Assembly (NCBI GenBank): GCA_002305165.1
Contig: DBQI01000039.1
Coordinates: forward strand, 76,360 to 123,341
DNA length: 46,982 nucleotides
Origin: Armatimonadetes bacterium UBA1398
GTDB taxonomy: Bacteria; Armatimonadota; Zipacnadia; UBA1398
Direction of reading: 5' to 3'
In this document: positions 15,700-22,560 of the stretch, in pieces
Layout of the letters: the number at the start of each line of letters is the position of its first letter
Position numbering within the stretch: the stretch's first letter is position 1
Notes under the pieces: model-generated
Databases searched by the model: none
What the model was told of the DNA's origin: nothing
Seen by the model: the letters and a program-made list of their open reading frames with translations, nothing else
Position numbers and translations under genes: made by a program

Positions 15700-17319
15700 T
15701 CAGCGAATCGCGACCTCTCCAAGCACGTTGACCCCGAGCCCGCGCTCCGCCACGACCCACGGCACATCACCGTTCGCCACTCGGATCGCGTACCGCGGAT
15801 CGCCTCGCAGCGACGCGTGCGCATCGGGCATCGTCAGGCCCAGACGGTATACGCCGCGCCGGAGCCCGGCGGTACGCAGGGTCGCGCCGAAGCGATGCGT
15901 GAGTGGCGCGAAGCTCTCGTCTCCGGGCTCGTAGGGTTGCCAACGCCTCGGGTCCGCCGGGCATCGCTCCGCTGCCACCACATTGCCCACGGCATCCACC
16001 AGTACCAACTGCACCGGCCGCGGAAGATGGGGGATGGAGAACCCGCGGTTGATCAGGCTCACCCGCACATCCAGGGGATCGCCGCTCCTGACGCGCCTCG
16101 CGAACCGCGCCTCCTGTAGCTCGAGTCGATAGCCGAGGTGATCGCGGATGTACTCGAAGATTGTCCGCGCCACGGGCTCGCCCGCCGTATCCTCGAAGTA
16201 CCCGTCCGATAGGGGCATACGCTGCGCCTCGAGCGTGTCAGGCGTGACCTCGGTCCGCATCCAGGTATCGATGGAGTACCGCCCCCCACCCTCTCTCTCG
16301 GAGAAGCTGTGGGCGAGGCTGAAGCTGGAGTAGTGGTGCAGCCTGAGCCGCACCGCCGCTGTCAGTCCATCCACCGCGCCCGCGACATCGCTCCAAAACA
16401 GCTCGCCATCCACGGGCACGTACGCGCTCTCGCGGGTCATCGTGTCGAACTCCGGGTTGCCAGGGTTCGAGTAGAGCGGCGGCTCCGTCCAAGTGCCTCC
16501 GCAGGTCTCGCCTGCGAGGAACCCGTCATTCGCGAAGCCAACCCGGCCGATGGCGCTGCCATCGAAGGCCGTGCGCTCGTTGACCTCCTCGTACTCGCCG
16601 ATGCCGGGCAGACTCAGGGCCCACCGCTTGTACTTCGGCACCCGAACCTGGGTCTTGAACTCCGGCGGTAGGATGTCGAGGATCCCCTCGATGACCGCCG
16701 CCATGCTCGCGTGATCCGCCTCCAGCCGGTTCGCGGAGCTGTGCCACTCGCCCCACGCCCCGATGAACCCCGCCTGCATGACGTAAACCACATCCAGGTT
16801 GTCCCGGATTACGGGCGCCAACTGGGCCATGTGCCTCCGGATGTCGTCCATTGTGGGACCCGTTGGTGGGCTTATGTCCCGCTCGTATGCGAACCGCAGG
16901 ACTGCCTTCAGGCCGTTCGCCCGAAGGGCTGCGAAGCTCTGGCGCAACCACTCCAGCTTCTCGTCCGGCAGCGGTTGGCCCACATAGGGATCCATATAGC
17001 AGTAGGTCTGTGCCAGGGTCAGGCCGTGCCGCTCGTATCGCGTCGCGTCGAGCACCCACCACTCGTCGGAGAACCCCTCGGAGACGCTCCCCTTGAGGTG
17101 GTTCGCCGGACCCCAGGCGGGCAGGCCGGGCGGCTCGGCGATTAGGGTCTCGATGCGCAGACCCCGCTCGGGGTTGCGTAGGCCATCACGGCCCCCGGGG
17201 TCTGACGGCCGGATGCCGCGGTAGCTAACCTGCTCCGCTTGCACGGCAGCGCATGGCAGGGCCATCAGCATGGGCACGAGCAGGCAGGTCGCGCACGGAA
17301 GCGATCCGCGGAGTGCCAC
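15700..17319 (-). CDS. Secreted DUF4874/DUF4832 protein
   Basis: The 539-residue protein begins with a clear signal peptide (about 1-28, ending near AVQAEQ). It then shows the DUF4874 N-terminal domain signatures NPERGL, LRFAYERD and GAWGEWHSS within a TIM-barrel-like region (about 45-300). A DUF4832 C-terminal domain (about 300-500) follows, including LYSNPGNPEFD and the strand pattern RFARRVRSGDPLDVRVSLINRG. The pair of domains usually occurs together in secreted proteins of carbohydrate loci, and no activity is established. Its start lies 19 nt after the stop of the tandem DUF6807 gene, so both should be on one transcript with the Tat-exported oxidoreductase. I infer an extracytoplasmic glycosidase or glycan-binding role. 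Confidence 0.82.
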   Translation of the reverse strand: MALRGSLPCATCLLVPMLMALPCAAVQAEQVSYRGIRPSDPGGRDGLRNPERGLRIETLIAEPPGLPAWGPANHLKGSVSEGFSDEWWVLDATRYERHGLTLAQTYCYMDPYVGQPLPDEKLEWLRQSFAALRANGLKAVLRFAYERDISPPTGPTMDDIRRHMAQLAPVIRDNLDVVYVMQAGFIGAWGEWHSSANRLEADHASMAAVIEGILDILPPEFKTQVRVPKYKRWALSLPGIGEYEEVNERTAFDGSAIGRVGFANDGFLAGETCGGTWTEPPLYSNPGNPEFDTMTRESAYVPVDGELFWSDVAGAVDGLTAAVRLRLHHYSSFSLAHSFSEREGGGRYSIDTWMRTEVTPDTLEAQRMPLSDGYFEDTAGEPVARTIFEYIRDHLGYRLELQEARFARRVRSGDPLDVRVSLINRGFSIPHLPRPVQLVLVDAVGNVVAAERCPADPRRWQPYEPGDESFAPLTHRFGATLRTAGLRRGVYRLGLTMPDAHASLRGDPRYAIRVANGDVPWVVAERGLGVNVLGEVAIR

Positions 17320-17338
17320 GTCACTCGTCCTCTCGTCG

Positions 17339-19117
17339 CTACGGCAGGGCCAGCCACTCCTGGTAGTGCCGCTCCACCGATGCCGCGTTCGGCTCGTCCG
17401 TCACGAGGATCCCATAGGTCAGCGTTAGGGTCTCCCCGGCGGCCATGGGGTAGTCCTCGGTCGTCACAAGCCCTGTGCTGAGGAAACCGGTCGGCAGGGT
17501 GAAGTAGGTCCCCGGGTGCCGAGGGTTGCTCGGGTGGTCGAACAGCGCCACCGTGCGCGCCGGACGCACGTCCGTTGAGTAGGCGCACCAGCGGGCAGGC
17601 TCGCCCTCCACGCCCCGCCTCCCCTGGGAGCCATTCGCGTTCTCGACGAGGCCATTCCGCATGTCCGGGGGCATCTGCAGGCAGAGCCCGTAGAAGGACA
17701 CCGCCTCATGGCTCTCGGCGCTCAGCACCAGGTCCTGCAGTGCCCTCTGGCGGGTCGTGAAGGTGATGAGTGTCGCGTCCTCGACCGCTGTGTGGACCCG
17801 AATGGTCCGTTCCTCCTCGATGATCGCCGGCCCGCCGCTCGCCCGCTGCCACAGGTGGCGCGACGTGTAGGTGGCTCCATCCGCGTCCTCCGCGCGTTCC
17901 AGCGTCTCGGTGGTTATCCGGCCCAATACCTCGGGGGCACCCGTCTCCGCCCAGAAGTCCACCGACTCCTCGCCAAGCCGGATGTTGCCCCAGGTGAACC
18001 ACAGACCGTGGTGGTGCCTCTGCTCCGTCGTGGGATCAGACACCACGCGGCCTCCGGGCGACGCGACCGGGTGGTACCCCGGCTTCATGGCGCCCCCGCC
18101 GAGTGGGGCGTCGAACACGATTCGGTCGTCACGCCGGGTGCTCCGGTCCACAACCTCCGGGCGCGACGCCCGGGGCGACTCCGCAGGGTTTGCCGCGAGC
18201 CACTGCTCGTAGCACTCATCGAGGAATGACGCCGACGCGGACCCATCGAAGGCTACCGCCCCATAGGTGAGACGCAGCGTCTCCCCCGCCGCGAGGGGGT
18301 AGTCAGCGAAGGCGGGCAGACTCGCCGTCTCGTAGCCGAAGTCGTTCATCGCGAACCAGCCCGTGGGGTACCGGGGGTTGTCGGGGTGGTCGAACAGGGC
18401 GAACCCACGCAAGGGGCCCGTGGTCCCCTGATAGGCGCACCACTCGGCCCGGTCGCCATTGCACCCCTCGACCCGGCGTGCCCCGTTGCTGTTCACGAAC
18501 AGCCCTCGGTCCATGCCGTCAGCGCAGCGGATGCCCAGTCCATAGTAGCTCACCGGCGCTCCCGGCGTTGGGGTGATCACGATGTCCACCTCGGGCGTCT
18601 GTTCGGTGGTCCATGTGAGGAGGTTCGCCCGTCCGCCGACGGGTCTGTGGACGCGGATGACGCGGCGTTCCCTCAGCACGAGCAGATCATCGCTGTTCCT
18701 CAGCCAGAGGTAGTGGCCGGCGATGGTCACGCCGTCAGCGTCCGCCGTGGCTTCCGCCGGCTGGTCGGGATCGGGGATGATCCGCCCCAGACCGTGGGGG
18801 TCGCCCTCCTCGCCCCAGAACATGAGCGCATAGCCCTCCGGCTCGCCGGCGATCCGCATGTAGCCCCATGAGAACATGAGGCCTCGGTGGTGAACATGGT
18901 CCGGAGGGCTCGTCCGCACGACGTTGTGTCCCGCCGGTGTGAGCAGTGGGTCGATCCAAGGCTTCGGAAACGCCTCCGAGGAGGTGTAGCTCAGCACCGG
19001 CGCCCCATCCCACCGCACGTCCCAGCCGGTAGGCGTCGCTTCGACCTCCGGCCCGCCCTGTGCGAGGGCAGCGGGCGCCACGAGCGCTATAAGCATCCAT
19101 ACGCTGATCCGCCGCAT
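17339..19117 (-). CDS. Secreted tandem DUF6807 (PmoA-like) protein
   Basis: This 592-residue protein has a signal peptide (about 1-19, ending ALAQ) and two homologous halves. Half 1 (about 25-310) contains HVHHRGLMFSWGYMR and GDPHGLGRI. Half 2 (about 330-590) contains HHHGLWFTWGNIR and GAPEVLGRI. Both halves also share FALFDHP/VALFDHP and the closing pattern DYPxAAGETLxLTYG. Single-copy DUF6807 proteins are about 300-400 residues, so this is an internal duplication. The family's PmoA label comes from annotation only; its activity is not established, and the fold resembles aldose epimerase-like sugar-binding proteins. The ATG abuts the TAG of the upstream Gfo/Idh gene, implying coupled translation and a joint role outside the cytoplasm. 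Confidence 0.82.
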   Translation of the reverse strand: MRRISVWMLIALVAPAALAQGGPEVEATPTGWDVRWDGAPVLSYTSSEAFPKPWIDPLLTPAGHNVVRTSPPDHVHHRGLMFSWGYMRIAGEPEGYALMFWGEEGDPHGLGRIIPDPDQPAEATADADGVTIAGHYLWLRNSDDLLVLRERRVIRVHRPVGGRANLLTWTTEQTPEVDIVITPTPGAPVSYYGLGIRCADGMDRGLFVNSNGARRVEGCNGDRAEWCAYQGTTGPLRGFALFDHPDNPRYPTGWFAMNDFGYETASLPAFADYPLAAGETLRLTYGAVAFDGSASASFLDECYEQWLAANPAESPRASRPEVVDRSTRRDDRIVFDAPLGGGAMKPGYHPVASPGGRVVSDPTTEQRHHHGLWFTWGNIRLGEESVDFWAETGAPEVLGRITTETLERAEDADGATYTSRHLWQRASGGPAIIEEERTIRVHTAVEDATLITFTTRQRALQDLVLSAESHEAVSFYGLCLQMPPDMRNGLVENANGSQGRRGVEGEPARWCAYSTDVRPARTVALFDHPSNPRHPGTYFTLPTGFLSTGLVTTEDYPMAAGETLTLTYGILVTDEPNAASVERHYQEWLALP

Positions 19118-20383
19118 CTACGCCACCTCCACGGGCGGATCCTCGAGGATCCGCTCGCCATCAGGATCGAAGTGCAGCATGCGCCCTCCGAGCATGGAGA
19201 GCATGCCCATGTTCACCACGGTCTGCACCCCATACTGGGTCCAGACGTCGCTCCAGGGCCGCTCTCGGGTCTCCACGCAGCGGAGGAAGTCGCGCCAGAG
19301 GTCGATGGTGTCCCCGCCCGCCTCCCGGGCGACCTCGAGGCTCGGCGTCGCGTTCCCGTCGGCTGGGAAGATCTGGATGCCCGGTCCTCCGAACACCAGG
19401 GTCGCCTCGGAGCCACGGATGCAGGTCTCCACCGGTCGAGCGTTCGCCTGGGTGCCAAGGAGCGCGACCGTCACGCCTTCCGGGTAGTCCGCTAGGATGT
19501 TGACCGTATCCGGCACCTCGCGGGCGTGGTTGTAGAAGAGCTTGCCGCCCAAGCCGCTCACCCGCATCGGCATGCTCAGGTCCAGAGCGATCGCCAGCGG
19601 CGTGTACACGTGGGGGTAGAGGTCCGTGGGCGGCCCGCCGGCGTAGTCCAAGTACATCCGCCACTGGAAGAACCGGGAGATGTCGAAGGGTCGCTGCGGC
19701 GCGTCGCCGATGAAGGCGTCCCAGTCCAGATCAGGCCCAGGCCGCGCGTCCGGATCGGGGATCGGCATGCCGCGTTCCCCCCAGTCACCCTGTCGGAAGT
19801 ACCCGACTTGGGCATGGAGAGGCTTCCCGATAACGCCTTCACGGATCAGATCTCGCGCCTGGCGGCAGGTGCTGTCGGCAACCATCTGGGTGCCAACCTG
19901 GAGCACCGCCCCCGTCTCGTCAACGCGGTGCGCGAGCGCCTTCAGTTGCTCGAACTGCTGCCAATGGGCCAGCGGCTTCTCGCTGAACACATCCTTGCCA
20001 GCCTCCACCGCGTCCAGGGCTTGGAGGCAGTGATGTCGGTCAGGGGAGGCGATGGCGACGATGTCCACCGCCGGGTCGGCGAGGAGCTCGCGGTAGTCCA
20101 TGTACGGGGTGCCGCCCGTTGCCTCGGCCGCGGCGTCCAGGCGCGGGCGGTACACATCACAGACCGCGGCAGAACGTAGGGGCGCGCCCTCATCGATGAG
20201 TTGCTTCACGCAGGCTATGTGGGACCACATTCGCCCGCCGCACCCGATGAACCCCACCCCCAGCGTCGCCTGCGCGCCTCGCGCGTGGCGAACCATCCCC
20301 AGTCCGGCGGCCGCAACCGCGGCTGCGCTCCCCAAGAACGCCCTGCGATCGACCATGCAAGCGCTTGAATCTCGGCTTCTCAC
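19118..20383 (-). CDS. Tat-exported Gfo/Idh/MocA-family oxidoreductase
   Basis: With a GTG start at 20383 the product has 421 residues. That start has GGGAGG 8 nt upstream, whereas the internal ATG at 20356 has no ribosome site. The N-terminus carries a twin-arginine signal, DRRAFLGSAAAVAAAG, with Arg13-Arg14. The Rossmann domain shows GFIGCGGRM and the EKP motif in VFSEKPLAHW. The substrate domain includes GGKLFYNHAREVPDTVNILADYP. Tat export implies folding with bound NAD(P), as known for Zymomonas glucose-fructose oxidoreductase, and a periplasmic site of action. It is immediately followed (TAG then ATG) by the tandem DUF6807 gene. The sugar it oxidises or reduces is unknown. Confidence 0.88.
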   Translation of the reverse strand: MRSRDSSACMVDRRAFLGSAAAVAAAGLGMVRHARGAQATLGVGFIGCGGRMWSHIACVKQLIDEGAPLRSAAVCDVYRPRLDAAAEATGGTPYMDYRELLADPAVDIVAIASPDRHHCLQALDAVEAGKDVFSEKPLAHWQQFEQLKALAHRVDETGAVLQVGTQMVADSTCRQARDLIREGVIGKPLHAQVGYFRQGDWGERGMPIPDPDARPGPDLDWDAFIGDAPQRPFDISRFFQWRMYLDYAGGPPTDLYPHVYTPLAIALDLSMPMRVSGLGGKLFYNHAREVPDTVNILADYPEGVTVALLGTQANARPVETCIRGSEATLVFGGPGIQIFPADGNATPSLEVAREAGGDTIDLWRDFLRCVETRERPWSDVWTQYGVQTVVNMGMLSMLGGRMLHFDPDGERILEDPPVEVA

Positions 20384-20391
20384 CGGTCGCA

Positions 20392-20397
20392 CCTCCC
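20392..20397 (-). promoter_or_regulatory. Ribosome binding site deciding a GTG start
   Basis: GGGAGG on the minus strand lies 8 nt before the GTG at 20383. It supports this start over the ATG nine codons downstream, and it gives the Tat signal a normal n-region. Confidence 0.7.
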
Positions 20398-20445
20398 GTA
20401 TGCACGAGGCACGGCCTTCCTCGCCCGCAACGCCGCCCCCTGCTT

Positions 20446-21258
20446 CTACCACGGCCGCGCCGCGTCCCAAGAGAGCCGAGCGACCTCCTCGATCGCGTCG
20501 AGGGCCGCTTCATCGTCTCTGCACCCGTTGACCGCCACGGCCAGGCACCACCAGCCCCCGCTCGGCGACTCGACCAGCGCGGCATCCAAATAGGTGCCCG
20601 CAGCTTCCCCGTAGTCATCGACGAGGGACGATGGGATGTAGCCCGACTTGCTGGCCACGAGCGACGACGACTCTGCCGGCGCGGACCTGGCGATGATCGC
20701 GTACTCAGCCGCCTCGCCGCGCTTGGGCAGCCGGAGGATCCGCAGGGCCTCCTTCGTACCCTCCGGTCCGAGGCACGCGCCGGCCCGGAGGCGGTGGAGC
20801 AGAAGGGTGAGGTCATTGGCGGTCGCCGTATTGTCACGGCCGGCAAACGCGCTCGCCGCGTCGCCCATGCGTCGCACCAGCCGAGTCTCCGCGCTCAAGC
20901 CGACCACCTGGCTCATCTCCGCGTTGATCCGATCCATGCCCAGGTGCTCAATGAGCACATTGGCGGCGTCGTTGTCACTGTAAGTAACCATCGCCGCCAG
21001 GTGATGCCGCAGAGTGGAGCCGGCAATGACGCTGTCGAGCCCCTCCACGGCACTCTCGAACGCCCTGAGCGCCGACACTAGGATGCATAGCTTGATGCTG
21101 CTGGCGGCATGCAGCGGCGCGCCGCCTCGCACGTCCACGACGGCGTCCAAGCCCGGGCGGCGCAGAGAGACGGAGAGTGTGCCTGCCGCGGCGGGGGCCG
21201 ACCTAGCCGTCCCCTGCAGTCGGGTCCGCAGGGCCTCGTCGTCAGGCATCCGATCCAT
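20446..21258 (-). CDS. Serine beta-lactamase-fold protein, probably not a true beta-lactamase
   Basis: The 270-residue protein has the class A (Beta-lactamase2) motif set: Ser53-x-x-Lys56 (ASSIKL), Ser94-Asp95-Asn96 (YSDN) and Lys204-Ser-Gly206 (SKSG, in place of KTG). I find no equivalent of the deacylating Glu166; the expected region reads DNTATANDL. There is also no signal peptide, so antibiotic hydrolysis in the periplasm is unlikely. It could be a cytosolic amidase, esterase or peptidase. The ATG at 21258 has TAGGAG about 13 nt upstream; Met4 is an alternative. It lies 62 bp before the Tat-exported oxidoreductase gene and 36 bp after the FGE-like gene, inside the glycan locus. Function unknown. 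Confidence 0.75.
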   Translation of the reverse strand: MDRMPDDEALRTRLQGTARSAPAAAGTLSVSLRRPGLDAVVDVRGGAPLHAASSIKLCILVSALRAFESAVEGLDSVIAGSTLRHHLAAMVTYSDNDAANVLIEHLGMDRINAEMSQVVGLSAETRLVRRMGDAASAFAGRDNTATANDLTLLLHRLRAGACLGPEGTKEALRILRLPKRGEAAEYAIIARSAPAESSSLVASKSGYIPSSLVDDYGEAAGTYLDAALVESPSGGWWCLAVAVNGCRDDEAALDAIEEVARLSWDAARPW

Positions 21259-21294
21259 AGCCGGCGGCTCCTACGAGCTTGCGCTCGGGGCGAG

Positions 21295-22470
21295 TCACAG
21301 GCTCCTCGCGCAACGGAAGCCCAGTTGGCGCACCTGCAGACTCGGCACGGCATAGGCACGGATCATGCATCGGAAGTGGTAGTCCTTGCCGTCGCACCAC
21401 GCCCCCCCGCGGACGACGCGGCACAAGCCTGTGGTAGGAGGCGCGAGGGAGCCTTGGGCGTACTGGTCGTAGGCGTGCTCCTGGTACGGATCCAGGACCC
21501 ACTCACCCACGTTGCCAGCCATGCCGATGAGGTGGCATGGGCTCTCATCACCGGGGTAATCGAACACGCCCGCTGTGGCCGCTCCCACATCCATTCCGTT
21601 GACCCAGCAGCGACAGAGATCAGGGTTCCATCCGTTCCGGTATCCCTGTCCGCCCCACGGGAACTCGCGGCCATCGGCGCCGCGCGCGCCCTTCTCCCAC
21701 TCCAACTCCGTCGGGAGTCTCAAGCCTGCCCACTGGCAGTAGGCTTCTGCTCCGAACCAGCTCACGTAGACCACTGGGTGGTCCTCGTGGCCGGGCTCCA
21801 CCGTGTAGGTGTCCCCGTTCCGTTGGATGCGACAGGCGAAGTACTCGCCGGCGCCTCCCGTGAGCAGGATCCAGGAGTCGAGTTCCGTCGCATCGGGTTT
21901 GGCAGCGTTCAGGAAGGCGGCGTACTGCGCGTTCGTGACCTCAGTCTCGCCGAGGTAGTACGCCGGCAGGTTCGGGTCGAAGGAGGGGCGCTCATCGTCA
22001 TTCGGGCCGTCGCCGCTGCCCATCACCGAATGGCCGCCACTCACCAGTAACAGGCGCATCGTGTCGTCCTTGGCGTTGGTGACGACGGGTTCGCCCTCGG
22101 TCACCGTCACCACCACCGACCCTTGGGCCGCGCCGCATGTCGCAGTGAGCGTCGCTGTCCCAGGGGCGACGCCCGCTACGGTGGCCGTCGTCTTGCCACT
22201 CGTGTCGGTAGGCGCCGGAGCGCTGACGGTCGCGACCCCCTCGTCCGACGAGGCGAGCAGCACGGCCGCTCCGGAGTCAGGGGCGTCATCGGTCGTCACG
22301 GTCACGGTCGCCGTCACTGTCGCTCCCACGACACAGTAGGGTTGCACAAGGGAAACCGAGACTGCCAGCACAGGCTCAGGGCCGCTCGCGCAGCCCCAGG
22401 GGAGAGCCGCAAGGCAGACCAGAACGAAGGAGCAGAGGAGCAGCGCACTGTGGATCTGAGTCGTCCGCAT
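21295..22470 (-). CDS. Exported Ig-like plus formylglycine-generating-enzyme-type (SUMF1) domain protein
   Basis: Starting at the ATG at 22470 (AGGA 11 nt upstream), the product has 391 residues. It has a signal sequence with a possible lipidated Cys27 (ALPWGC, poor lipobox). A bacterial Ig-like (BIG2-type) domain follows at about 35-130, then an FGE/SUMF1 domain at about 135-391. FGE hallmarks include ETEVTNAQYAAFLN, LPTELEWEKGARG, NVGEWVLDPY and the closing GFRCARSL. The copper-binding cysteine pair of true FGEs is not clearly complete: GGAWCDGKDYHFRC has one Cys at the first site and Tyr near the second. No sulfatase gene is in the window. A structural or binding role is therefore as likely as catalysis. 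Confidence 0.82.
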   Translation of the reverse strand: MRTTQIHSALLLCSFVLVCLAALPWGCASGPEPVLAVSVSLVQPYCVVGATVTATVTVTTDDAPDSGAAVLLASSDEGVATVSAPAPTDTSGKTTATVAGVAPGTATLTATCGAAQGSVVVTVTEGEPVVTNAKDDTMRLLLVSGGHSVMGSGDGPNDDERPSFDPNLPAYYLGETEVTNAQYAAFLNAAKPDATELDSWILLTGGAGEYFACRIQRNGDTYTVEPGHEDHPVVYVSWFGAEAYCQWAGLRLPTELEWEKGARGADGREFPWGGQGYRNGWNPDLCRCWVNGMDVGAATAGVFDYPGDESPCHLIGMAGNVGEWVLDPYQEHAYDQYAQGSLAPPTTGLCRVVRGGAWCDGKDYHFRCMIRAYAVPSLQVRQLGFRCARSL

Positions 22471-22560
22471 GCTAACCACATCCTATGTCCGGCAGCCGCC
22501 GGGGTAACTCACGCCAGGATCAACACGAAGGGTAGCCAGGAGCGGGCACATCGCACGCCG

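Noticed and set aside
15570..15824. 85-codon N-terminal extension of the cytosolic Gfo/Idh gene
   Set aside because: The sequence is Arg/Ser-rich and non-homologous. The ATG at 15569 has a good ribosome site and begins the Rossmann domain.
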